NCBI GenBank assembly: GCA_022559845.1
Contig: CM040125.1
Span: 286,860,200-286,924,199, forward strand
Origin: Amorphophallus konjac
Taxonomy: Eukaryota; Streptophyta; Magnoliopsida; Alismatales; Araceae
Direction: 5' to 3'
DNA: 64,000 bases
The position numbers and the translations under genes were made by a program. Within the stretch, counting starts at the first letter, position 1, and every line of letters begins with the position of its first letter. The notes beneath the pieces are model-generated. The model saw only the letters and a list, made by a program, of their open reading frames with translations. It did no database searches and was not told where the DNA came from. This document shows, piece by piece, positions 32,754 to 43,600 of the stretch.

Positions 32754-34439
32754 TAAGTTTTAGACTTGTCTCTACGAGTCTAGTCCATGGGCACGCTTGC
32801 ATTAGAGTCCCCGACAGACCGTCCCATGCAATGTCCACCACCCACTGTCAATGAGTCGACGGACCAAATGATCCCTCTCCCAATCATATCCCTTGCATAC
32901 CTATCCAATGGAGATCCTACGGAAATTGATTTTATTGACTTGGAGTCTGATAATTGGGTATCCCCCGATATCGTTGCCACTCTTTCTAGGACCGGATAAA
33001 TTGTGCACAACGGAGACCAAGTCTTCGTTGAATTCCATAAATGGTTCGGGAAGACCACATACTGTGATGGAGCTTGGTGCCAAATTGGTACTTTGGCAGG
33101 CCCTTGCATAATCCTAGGTAGGAGATGGTTAGATGAAAGGAATGTCGACATCGACCCGACACGTCGGACTTGCCTAGTGCATCCGCCACACCTTCCGGGA
33201 GCCTTTAAATTCAACAACCTTATACTCTCCCATCCGCCGGAGTCCCGTCCTTACTCACCACCCCGGGCGCACCCCACAACGGCTATCATCACCCCATCCC
33301 CAAAAGACCTTCCATTTCACTTGGATAATAAAACCTCTACACCCCAAAGGGATGAGAATGAGATTGAGGTACATGAGGCCTCCCCCGATTGGGAAGAAGA
33401 ATACGAGTCACAATGTCATGAGTTAGGCCAGGAAGTTCCCATCCCATGTGTAGAAAGCATCATGGCTCACACACCCGACCACCTAGAAGAGGAGAACACC
33501 ATGGTCACTATCCCAACTGTGGGGGAAACACATGTCCAAGTTGAAGAAGAAACCTCGCACGGTGGTCTTCACCCTACGCCACCCTCTCCAATTGAGAGTG
33601 AACTTATCATAAGTGGGCCCTTGGTTAGGTGGCTAGAGGAAAACCGGGCTCACCCTATCCTTCCCCATGCCTATCCTCCCATGGAACAACACCTCCTCAT
33701 AGTACCCATCAAGATCTCGCACACCACAATCCAATCCTCCTACAAGGTTGAGCGTTGGGATGACTTCATCAAAGGCATAAAGTGGCAACTTGAGCTGACT
33801 TGTTTGTTGACCATAGGAGTGGACCGACCCAAGAGCCTTGACCTCATCCACCCATGCATCGGGTCTATCACCTCGGTCTGCACCGTTGGTAGCTACACTG
33901 GTGGCCTCCATCTCCTTCTTCCTGTGGAAGAGGAACCCATCCCGGTTTACTCCCTGACCACCTTGGTCCCAAAGATATGGGCAGATCGACCCACTCACTA
34001 CACCGGCCCAATCACGTCATTAGAGGAGGACGACTCCCCACCTTTGGTTGACTTTGAGGACCTAGAGTTCCTTCCCCTAGGTGACCCTTGCCATGATCCC
34101 TTTGACCCCTTCCTTTGGGAGCACGGGTACCCATGTGACCCACCAACCACTCACCCTTTCCTACCAGCACCCACTATGTTGAACCTAAACCACCCATTCC
34201 AAAACTTAGCCCTCACTATGAGAGCCATGACCAAGGGTGACAGCCACCCAGGAAATGATGAATTGACCCATCCCAAGATGTCCACTTTCTGGGACCCCTT
34301 CGACCCCCATGAGTGGAAACCCCCAAATCAACCCCCACCAAAAGATGGGACCATCTTGATAGGAATGCATGTGTCACAATAGTTTGCTCCATCTGGTAGG
34401 ACTAGTCGTCTCATTTGTGTCATATACACACTAGGTCCA

Positions 34440-34665
34440 GTGCACGACAGGTTCACATTTGGCTATGTAGGTCCTCCCCCATTCATCATCCATCTTATGC
34501 ATGATAGGGGTCTACATGGAATTCCAGGCCCTCCGGCATTCATTGCACCCATACCTGATAGAGCCATTTATGGATGTCCCGATCCTCCGAGGTCCATCAA
34601 AGTCTACGTAGCACCATTGCATGCTAGGTCCATATTTGGTTGTCCAGGACCCCCATTATTCACTA
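34440..34665 (+). repeat. Four in-frame peptide repeats (H-D-R...FGCPGPP)
   Basis: Four units of roughly 13-15 residues, spaced 16-22 residues apart, with the core R-x-x-[FY/H]-G-x-P-G-P-P, for example HARSIFGCPGPP and HDRFTFGYVGPP. The first is preceded by the in-frame TAG at 34380. The same unit occurs twice in element B. Confidence 0.75.
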
Positions 34666-35262
34666 GTGAGTCAACATTCACAGAGTTGCATGAGAAAATC
34701 CGCAAACACATCAACAAAAGCAATGAGGTGTATAAGAAATCGGCCGATTCCCACCGACGCCACCAGGAATTTCGTGTAGGTGACTTTGTGATGGTGAGAA
34801 CCGAGAGACTATTCCCTGGGAATGTCTCCAAACTGAGGTCGCGTGGATCAGGTCCCTTCCAGGTTCTCAGACGGATCGGCACAAATGCTTACGTGTTGGA
34901 CCTCCCCGAGGAGTTCGGAGTAAGTCCCACATTCAATGTGGCTGACTTGGTGCCATACAGGGGTCCCACGGTGACACCTAGTGAGAAAATCGAGCTTGTT
35001 CCACCCCTTGAGAGAGCCACCACCCATGAGAAAGTTCCACCAAGCCAGAGGGGCCAACGTGAGCAAGTAGAGTGGATATTGGATGAACAAGTCACCATCA
35101 CCCGGAGCAAAGCATACGAGCGATACTTGGTCAGGTGGAAGGGCCGGCCCCCTTCGGATGACTCATGGGTGATCAGGGAGGATCTTCAGTAGCTAGACCC
35201 CGACCTCCTGGAGCACTATCGCAGCCGAATGGACCCTTTCTCGACAGAGTCGAGCTCTTCGC

Positions 35263-35275
35263 AGCCCGGGGGAGT
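35263..35275 (+). other. Element 3 polypurine tract
   Basis: AGCCCGGGGGAGT immediately precedes the LTR start TGATGGGGACA. It is only partly purine, but sits at the position expected for plus-strand priming and is matched in element B. Confidence 0.5.
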
Positions 35276-35634
35276 TGATGGGGACATCACCCATGATTCC
35301 CTCTAGCTCGACACCTCTCTCACTCCCGGAGACAGGTAGGGTGCGGCTCCACGACTGGACGAGTCCACCTCGACACTTGGGCTTGCTATGTGGGTCATCT
35401 TGATGTATTTTCTCCTTTTAGTTGAGTCAATTTGATGTAATTTTCCTTTGTTTTGAGTCAAGTCCCTAGGTTATTATGTTGTTTACCTAAGTTTGTGTCA
35501 TCATGTTGGGCTAGAGTGTCATATGGGCCCATTTAGGTGGGCCTGGCCCAGGGGCGCCCCCTCCCTTCCCCACCTCTTTTGCTTATTTGCTATTAGCACT
35601 TATTTCAGGGACTTTTTGTAAATGTCGGGATCCC

Positions 35635-35642
35635 TATAAATA
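35635..35642 (+). promoter_or_regulatory. Element 3 LTR TATA box
   Basis: TATAAATA in the U3 part of the 3' LTR. The corresponding region is missing from the 5' LTR. Confidence 0.5.
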
Positions 35643-35706
35643 GGACCCCAACCCCACTTGAGATGGCTAATAAAGTATTGAGTAAATTTATCCACAAGCA
35701 TTGTCT

Positions 35707-35790
35707 TCTCTCTCTCTCTCTAGCTCTCTCTCTCTATATATATATATATATCTCTAAAGGGGGCGAACCCCTCTCTCTCTCCTTCTCTCT
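35707..35790 (+). repeat. (CT)n/(TA)n microsatellite
   Basis: Simple dinucleotide runs CTCTCTCT, TATATATA and CTCTCTCT downstream of the LTR TATA box. Confidence 0.9.
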
Positions 35791-35897
35791 CTCTCTCCCT
35801 TGGGCGAACCTGCCCCTTCACCTCCCCCCCTGCCACATCACCCGCCACCTCAGCCCCCCCACCCTTTCACCTTCCCAAGAGCCATTACTCCCCTTTA

Positions 35898-35902
35898 GTA
35901 CC
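35898..35902. other. Target-site duplication of element B, left
   Basis: GTACC, identical to 43596-43600. The uninterrupted site in the other LTR (30936-30940) has a single GTACC. Confidence 0.9.
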
Positions 35903-38371
35903 TGATGCGGGACAGAACTGAAATGGGCTAAGACCTACGAATGCAACAAGTGCGGCCAGCACTCGCACGCCAAAGGTAAGCCGGGCGGCTGACCTCCGTG
36001 CCGTTCCTCCGGGTGGAGGCGTCTCTCAACAAGAAATCCAATCCCAACGACCGTCCCTATGAGGGAAGCGCGGGGATCTCAGCGGCTAAGGAACCGCCGT
36101 GCGCCTATGGGAATCTAGTCCGAGCTCGGCGCTCGACTAGGGCCACGGAATGGGTGCTCAACTCTCAATCACGCGGTGAATAACAAGCTAGCTAGGATCC
36201 TACACGCTCACGCGACATATAGAATAGCATACTAGTAAAGCAAGCAACAGAGTAGGAGCGTCGCGCATACCTCCACGCCTAGGCGTGGGGAAGAAACCCC
36301 GGCCGAGATCAACAACCCCGATACACATGATGAACATTAGTACAATGCCAACCAAAATGCCCACTCCTCACAGGGAGATAATAGGCTACAATAATAGAGT
36401 CGGGGCTGCCGATGCACGGGCTGACGGGCGGCACTCGGTGAGGGGTTGGCCGCGAAGAGGTTCCCGAACGGTAATCTGCCGGTTCGCAGCAACGCGCGAC
36501 TCGGCGGTGAAAGCTCCCACGACCTGATCCGGCGTCCGAATGAGGCGCCGTCAGTGATGGCGCGTAGCTGGGTCATGGGAGGAAGCCTCGGCCAAAGGGG
36601 GCGCTCAGATTCGCACCGAGGTGGCCGTGAGGTCATCTGCAAGTCGTGACTGGTTTCCTGCACACAGAACAGCGCGCTCGAGCGAGAAAGTTAATAACTT
36701 AAGGCTCCGGCGTGCGAACGTGATTCCGCCTGTGGGAGGACGACGGGGACTCGTAGCAGAAACTTCTGATCAAAGGGCTTGACCAGATTGCGTCGAGGTA
36801 AGCCGTGGTGGCTTCTGCAACATGTCGCTGGTACTGGGGTCGGACTGCACAGGATCAGTCTGCGCGGTCCCACGAGAATGAACGTCACGCACAGCACGAT
36901 CGTCGAAATGCGGCGAGACTTGTGGCGTTGGAAGGAGGACGAAAAGTTGTTCGAACCATCAGAATATGAGCCTCATCAAGTCACCAGGCTGGGCGCAATC
37001 GCAACAGTGGTAAGCTTCTGTCCTCTGGGTGAGCAGTTGGACAGAGGTACGATGGCCGTGGTGAAATTTTCTGAAACGAGGTCAGAATCTGACAAAACCA
37101 CCTGGGTTGGTTCCGGGACGCCGAGGGCTATAACTTTTAAGAAGAAGACTTGGGCAGAAAACGGATGGAGAAATCGTGACAGGAACAGCACCCAACTGCA
37201 CCCTCTGGACGGGTTGATTCAAATGGAGTCTGCGCAGTCGTGGGAGAACGGGTGCCACGAACAGTGCCGAAGTCGAAACGAGGCGAGACCACCTCTGGAT
37301 CGAAGAGGACTCAGAGAGGAACAAACTCACAGAAGAACTCTCGGCCTGATTCGCACTGTGGACGTCGGGGTCGACTCTGCAATTAGGGATTCAATTCTGC
37401 CTCGGATCTGCAGGGGTGCAGATTGCTTGTTCTTCACACTTGATGATGGAGATGGCGACGAAGGATGGCGATGGAGACGTGGATGAACGCGGAGGATAGA
37501 TGCTTGGCGTCGCACCAAGGGGAAGGGGAGTCACACCCGGATTGATCCCGTCGCAGGAACAAGGAGGATGGATGCCTTGGCGTCGCACCAAGGGGATGGG
37601 GAGTCGCACCCCGGGGTTGATCCCGTCGCAGGATCAAAGAGGGAGAGAGATGGGAGGCGCAGCCACCATGGAGTCTTGCTCAAAATATTCTTCATTATTT
37701 TCCAAAGAAAAAATACAAGGCTTATATATGGGGAGGGGAGGTGCTAGGGTTGAAACCCTAGCCAAGAGGGAGGGGAGGGGGGTGCGCACATGGCATGGGG
37801 GGGAAAGGGGGGTGCGCAACATGGCAAGGGGGAGAGGGGGGGTGCGCATCAAGGCAAGGGGGGAAAGGGGGGTGCGCACCACTCCTTGAATGTAGGAGTG
37901 GATTGGGGGAAGGGGGCGGCCAAAGGAGGGAGGGGGGGTGGTCGGATGGGGAAGGGAAAGGGGGGCGCACCCCTCTTCCTATAATCTAGGAGAGGGGGGG
38001 CGGCTGCCACCTTCCAAGAGGAGGGAAAGAGGTGGGGGCGCCCAAAACCCTAACCCTAGGTGGGCTAAGCATGGGAGTGGGCGCCCAGCCCAAATGGGCC
38101 AGTGATTGAACCAAAGAAGTGGCCCAATAGCCCTATCCCTCACCTAATAAGCACAAAAATGACCCAACTAAAGCCTAGTTGGCTCCAATTGGCCTACAAA
38201 GGTCCACAAGTAATAAAATTGTCCACTCAGGGACTAATCAAAGGCCCAGCATGGCCTAAAGCATAAAATAAATGAAGATAACTCTGCTAGTCCGCCAAGT
38301 GATCACCGAGCCAAAGGGATGCAGGCGAGATCCGTGTACTCCGTCGTGAAGTGTGGCGCGTGTCCCCACCA
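35903..38371 (-). repeat. Element B 3' LTR
   Basis: On the minus strand it begins TGGTGGGGACACG and ends CCCGCATCA. Contains the minus-strand TATA CATATATAAG at 37730-37721 and a G-rich tandem repeat at 37755-37885. Plus-strand ORFs inside are duplicated in the other LTR and not conserved. Confidence 0.9.
37755..37885 (+). repeat. G-rich tandem repeat in element B LTR
   Basis: About four units of roughly 34 bases, each with GGGGGGTGCGCA and a GGCAAGGGG stretch. On the element's own RNA strand this is C-rich. Duplicated in the other LTR at about 42975-43105. Confidence 0.8.
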
Positions 38372-40851
38372 ATTCTCCCCGGGTGGGAAGAACTCGACCC
38401 TGTCGAGTAAGGGTCCTGGTCGCTCCAGTAGTGCTCCAGCAAATCCAGATCGATCCTCTCTAGCTCTCCACGTGTGATCCAGGTGTCGTATGTCGCGGGG
38501 CATCCTCTCCAACACACTAGGAAGCGCTGGTAGGCTCCGCTCCTGGTAATAGTTACCTGCTCATACAGTATACAATCTATATATTCGCGTTTCTGTAATG
38601 TGGCTGGAAGAGGTGGACGCTCAGTAGGTGTAACACTCTCAACAGGAGGGGAGGGCTCAAGAGGCTCACTGGGAATCACCGCGGGGTCCCGGTAGGCCAC
38701 CAGATCTGAAACATTGAACATCGAATAGATCCCATAATCGTCTGGCAGCTCAATCTCATACACATTCGTCCCAATTTGCTTCAATACTCGGAAGGGCCCA
38801 GCACCGCGGGCCTGGAGTTTCTTCACGGCCCCCGAAGGAAACAGTTCAGGTCTGACCCTGATCATGACGTGCTCTCCCTTACGGAACTCACGGGTGTGTC
38901 GATGCGCGTCAGCTAATTCCTTATAACGTGCGTTGCTGGCCTCAAGGTGGTGATGATGCAGACTCCGAATAAGGTGGGTAGACTCATACCTACGTGAATG
39001 CAGTGGTGGTCCTGGACATCCAAACACAGACCTAGCATGCCTATGACTCCTACCTGATTGGTCAACACGGGGAGGACCTGGACAACCAAAGTTGTATCTA
39101 TCATGCATGGGTGTCCTACTGAATGTGGTAGACTCATGGGGACTAGATTGCCCAAACTCACTCATGACATTACCCTGATACCAATTTGATGCGGGACATG
39201 GAGAAACATGAGAGTGAGACATGTGTCCCTGGCCTCCTAAACTCTGGCGTCTGGGTGTATGCAAGGTGAGGTGTTGACTAGTAGGTCTAGATGGGGTGTG
39301 ATAATAGACCTCCTCGATAAGGTGGGGAAAAGAATACGAGTCGAGAGGCTCACTAGGGAGGAGATCGAATGGGTCAAAGAAATGATGACCCCTCCCGATA
39401 GGTCCCTTCACTATACTTGCCCATGTGCGACATTCGGCCAGGTGCAGATGATCACCTTCAGGCGCTCTAATGTATGGGGCAAGAGGCTCATGAGGAAGGC
39501 AAGGAAGGCAAGGTTCCTCCCTCGGGACCGTGATACCATAAGAGGGGACAAAATCAACCTCCACGGGTATGGGAAAGAATAAAAGGACCTCGGAGGTGAT
39601 ATGTCCTATGGTGTAGACTGAGGTAATAGACCCCAAAGCAGGGAGTGTAAAGCGATGACTATAGGGTTGGTCAGACCCTAAGGTCAACATATAAGTCAAC
39701 TCCCATTGACAATCTAAACTCCTAAGGAAGCCCTTCACATTTTCAAGAAAGCAGAAGGACCGAAAAGTGGTATGAAAGGAGTCAAGGGGTACTATTGGGA
39801 GGGCTGGTCCCATGGGTTTATAGCAAGGAATGGAGACATCTAGAAGCGGACCCTCCCTTAGCCAGCTAGCTAAAGAATCTCCAATGATCAGTTCACCCTC
39901 GGAGTGTAAGAATGGCTCTATATGAGGGTCTAAGGGTAAAGCATCTCTCTCGGGAATGGAAACAGAGTCCTCTATGATGTAGATGGGATCACTCCCTAAC
40001 TCCTCAACCTCAGCTAAGTACTCCTCAGCCAACTCCTGTTCAGCAACGTAAGTCACTGGAACAAACCCGGGTGGGGCATCCGCCGAACGTGTGTCCTCCA
40101 AGATAGGGGAACGTGAAGGACACTGGTCAGAGAGCCGGACATTCCCACTACAGGGGGCCACAGGGGCGGGCTCTGGGGGTGGTGGCAGGCGTGAGCCTGG
40201 AGGCGGAGCGGACTTTGGGCTAGGGGAAATCGGTGATCCCATAGGAGTGCCCATCCTTTCTAGTTTCTCCCTAAAGAGTTGCAGGAGTTATGCGAGGGGG
40301 AGATCTCTCAAGTTAGGGGCATTCGGGGAGACTTGCTGGTAATCATGAGATTTAGTCTCGGGCCTAGACTCACACACAGGTGGCACCTTGCTCCTCCAAC
40401 TATGATGTGCTCGGTTGGGGGTAAGAGGTGATGGGCGTTGCGGAGGTTGAGCCCTTAGAGTGGCCTTAGACTGACCGAGGGAGATAGGAGGAGTGGTAGT
40501 GCTCCTCGGGCTATGGGTCTCAGAGTAGGAGGCGAAGCGTTGGGGAGCGTAGATCTTCCTAAGTTTTACCTTCATCTCCTCCCATGAGTGTATGGGCTCT
40601 TGCCTCCAACCTGCCCTAAGACCTACTATGTGATCCCACACTTCCCTAGCTTGAAGTGAAAGTTGTCCCCTGGCAATGTTGACTCTCTCGGAACCATATA
40701 TCCAATTCTTCTCAAAGTATTTTCCCATGGTAGCCTCCCACTTTAGATAGGCTCTAGGGCTCGATCCATCAAAGCGAAGGTCCCCATCTACAATGATGTC
40801 CAGGAATAGAGGGTCGGTCGGACCCTTGTAGAGGATGTAAGGAGTAGCCAT
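38287..40851 (-). pseudogene. Element B polyprotein: Gag, unknown domain, PGPP repeats, integrase C-terminus and chromodomain (one internal TAA)
   Basis: Starts MATPYILYKGP at 40851. Residues 1-115 form a retrotransposon Gag domain (WEATMGKYFEKNWIYGSE, ending KLRKIYAPQRF); no zinc finger is seen. The only interruption is TAA at 40288-40290; the frame then continues from 40287 to 38287. After an acidic/Pro-rich linker comes the domain shared with element 3 (39320-39910: ELIIGDSLASWL, CQWELTYMLTLG, GSITSVYTIG), two HxRxxFGCPGPP repeats (39003-39109), an integrase C-terminal segment (GAGPFRVLKQIGTNVYEIEL) and a chromodomain (RFLVCWRGCPATYDTW). The stop lies 85 bases inside the LTR. RT, RNase H and integrase core are missing, so reverse transcription must come from another element. 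Confidence 0.75.
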
Positions 40852-41112
40852 GATGAAGCACCTGAGGACTCTAAATACACATGCACGCCCTAGGACTATG
40901 GAAGGGACATGTAGGACAACTAAGGGATGGGACTAGACACAACTCAAAATGGTGATGGAAAAAGGGGAAGAATGTGGACTCAAATGTATCTAAAACAAAC
41001 CTAATGACTCACATGCAACTTAGACAAATCTAATGCCTCATTTGCACCCTAGACAACCTAAAGACTCAAATGACCTAAGACCCCAATTTGTTAGAACAAA
41101 CTGGTTCCCTAA
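40852..41112. other. Element B leader
   Basis: Short untranslated stretch between the primer site and the Gag ATG, with repeated ATTTGAGTC/CATTTGAG-like words on the minus strand. No gene. Confidence 0.6.
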
Positions 41113-41124
41113 GCTCTGATACCA
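41113..41124 (-). other. Element B primer-binding site (initiator Met type)
   Basis: Minus strand TGGTATCAGAGC, three bases after the LTR end CATCA, is the canonical plant initiator tRNA-Met primer site. Confidence 0.85.
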
Positions 41125-41127
41125 ATT

Positions 41128-43595
41128 TGATGCGGGACAGAACTGAAATGGGCTAAGACCTACGAATGCAACAAGTGCGGCCAGCACTCGCACGCCAAAG
41201 GTAAGCCGGGCGGCTGACCTCCGTGCCGTTCCTCCGGGTGGAGGCGTCTCTCAACAAGAAATCCAATCCCAACGACCGTCCCTATGAGGGAAGCGCGGGG
41301 ATCTCAGCGGCTAAGGAACCGCCGTGCGCCTATGGGAATCTAGTCCGAGCTCGACGCTCGACTAGGGCCACAGAATGGGTGCTCAACTCTCAATCACGCG
41401 GTGAATAACAAGCTAGCTAGGATCCTACACACTCACGCGACATATAGAATAGCATACTAGTAAAGCAAGCAACAGAGTAGGAGCGTCGCGCGTACCTCCA
41501 CGCCTAGGCGTGGGGAAGAAACCCCGGCCGAGATCAACAACCCCGATACACATGATGAACATTAGTACAATGCCAACCAAAATACCCACTCCTCGCAGGG
41601 AGATAATAGGCTACAATAATAGAGTCGGGGCTGCCGATGCACGGGCTGACGGGCGGCACTCGGTGAGGGGTTGGCCGCGAAGAGGTTCCCGAACGGTAAT
41701 CTGCCGGTTCGCAGCAACGCGCGACTCGGCGGTGAAAGCTCCCACGACCTGATCCGGCGTCCGAATGAGGCGCCGTCAGCGATGGCGCGTAGCCGGGTCA
41801 CGGGAGGAAGCCTCGGCCAAAGGGGGCGCTCAGATTCGCACCGAGGTGGCCGTGAGGTCATCTGCAAGTCGTGACTGGTTTCCTGCACACAGAACAGCGC
41901 GCTCGAGCGAGAAAGTTAATAACTTAAGGCTCCGGCGTGCGAACGTGATTCCGCCTGTGGGAGGACGACGGGGACTCGTAGCAGAAACTTCTGATCAATG
42001 GGCTTGACCAGATTGCGTCGAGGTAAGCCGTGGTGGCTTCTGCAACATGTGGCTGGTATTGGGGTCGGACTGCACAGGATCAGTCTGCGCGGTCCCACGA
42101 GAATGAACGCCACGCACAGCACGATCGTCGAAATGCGGCGAGACTTGCGGCGTTGGAAGGAGGACGAAAAGTTGTTCGAATCATCAGAAGATGAGCCTCA
42201 TCAAGTCACCAGGCTGGGCGCAATCGCAACAGTGGTAAGCTTCTGTCCTCTGGGCGAGCAGTCGGACAGAGGTACGATGGCCGTGGTGAAATTTTCTGAA
42301 ACGAGGTCGGAATCTGACGAAACCACCTGGGTTGGTTCCGGGACGCCGAGGGCTATAACTTTGAAGAAGAAGACTTGGGCAGAAAACGGATGCAGAAATC
42401 GTGACAGGAACAGCACCCAACTGCACCCTCTGGACGGGTTGATTCGAATGGAGTCTGCGCAGTCATGGGAGAACGGGTGCCACGAACAGTGCCGAAGTTG
42501 AAACGAGGCGAGACCACCTCTGGATCGAAGAGGACTCAGAGAGGAACAAACTCACAGAAGAACTCTCGGCCTGATTCGCAATGTGGATGTCGGGGTCGAC
42601 TCTGCAATTAGGGCTTCAATTCTGCCTCGGATCTGCAGGGGTGCAGATTGCTTGTTCTTCACACTTGATGATGGAGATGGCGACGAAGGATGGCGATGGA
42701 GACGTGGATGAACGCGGAGGATAGATGCTTGGCGTCGCACCAAGGGGAAGGGGAGTCACACCCGGATTGATCCCGTCGCAGGAACAAGGAGGATGGATGC
42801 CTTGGCGTCGCACCAAGGGGATGGGGAGTCGCACCCCGGGGTTGATCCCGTCGCAGGATCAAAGAGGGAGAGAGATGGGGGGCGCAGCCACCATGGAGTC
42901 TTGCTCAAAATATTCTTCATTATTTTCCAAAGAAAAAATACAAGGCTTATATATGGGGAGGGGAGGTGCTAGGGTTGAAACCCTAGCCAAGAGGGAGGGG
43001 AGGGGGGTGCGCACATGGCATGGGGGGGAAAGGGGGGTGCGCAACATGGCAAGGGGGAGAGGGGGGTGCGCATCAAGGCAAGGGGGGAAAGGGGGGTGCG
43101 CACCACTCCTTGAATGTAGGAGTGGATTGGGGGAAGGGGGCGGCCAAAGGAGGGAGGGGGGGTGGTCGGATGGGGAAGGGAAAGGGGGGCGCACCCCTCT
43201 TCCTATAATCTAGGAGAGGGGGGGCGGCTGCCACCTTCCAAGAGGAGGGAAAGAGGTGGGGGCGCCCAAAACCCTAACCCTAGGTGGGCTAAGCATGGGA
43301 GTGGGCGCCCAGCCCAAATGGGCCAGTGATTGAACCAAAGAAGTGGCCCAATAGCCCTATCCCTCACCTAATAAGCACAAAAATGACCCAACTAAAGCCT
43401 AGTTGGCTCCAATTGGCCTACAAAGGTCCACAAGTAATAAAATTGTCCACGCAGGGACTAATCAAAGGCCCAGCATGGCCTAAAGCATAAAATAAATGAA
43501 GATAACTCCGCTAGTCCGCCAAGTGATCACCGAGCCAAAGGGATGCAGGCGAGATCCGTGTACTCCGTCGTGAAGTGTGGCGCGTGTCCCCACCA
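41128..43595 (-). repeat. Element B 5' LTR
   Basis: Near-identical to 35903-38371. Minus-strand TATA at 42955-42946. Carries the same G-rich tandem repeat. Confidence 0.9.
42946..42955 (-). promoter_or_regulatory. Element B LTR TATA box
   Basis: CATATATAAG on the minus strand; duplicated in the 3' LTR at 37730-37721. Confidence 0.5.
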
Positions 43596-43600
43596 GTACC
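43596..43600. other. Target-site duplication of element B, right
   Basis: GTACC, matching 35898-35902. Confidence 0.9.

Larger units (their letters stand above)
32787..35306 (+). pseudogene. Element 3 ORF: protease remnant, unknown conserved domain, PGPP repeats, chromodomain
   Basis: One frame of 840 codons with three internal stops (TAA 32997, TAG 34380, TAG 35190). The segment GPCIILGRRWLDERNVDID near 33090 resembles the end of a retroviral-type protease (I-L-G-x-x-W-L). From about 33600 to 34130 lies a domain I do not recognise but which is also in element B (shared WxLELT/WELT, GSITSV, ELII...WL). Four FGCPGPP-type repeats follow, then an integrase C-terminal domain (GSGPFQVLRRIGTNAYVLDL) and a chromodomain (YLVRWKGRPPSDDSW). 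The frame runs through the polypurine tract into the LTR, as in element B. RT, RNase H and the integrase core are absent. Confidence 0.7.
35276..35902 (+). repeat. Element 3 3' LTR, left segment
   Basis: Begins TGATGGGGACA and runs to the insertion site of element B. Contains TATAAATA at 35635-35642 and CT/TA microsatellites at 35707-35790 just downstream. Continues at 43601. Confidence 0.8.
35903..43595 (-). mobile_element. Element B: young non-autonomous gag-chromodomain LTR element
   Basis: Inserted in the 3' LTR of element 3 in opposite orientation, with GTACC duplicated on both sides. LTRs are 35903-38371 and 41128-43595 (2469 and 2468 bp) with roughly thirty differences by eye, about 1%. 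The internal part is only 2.76 kb and encodes Gag, an unknown domain, PGPP repeats and a chromodomain in one frame. No RT or integrase core. It resembles TR-GAG-type non-autonomous elements (which keep only gag), with an added targeting end. Confidence 0.85.

Noticed and set aside
36285..37486. Plus-strand ORFs in the LTRs of element B
   Set aside because: Opposite to the element, present in both LTRs, differing by frame-breaking changes, and without domains.
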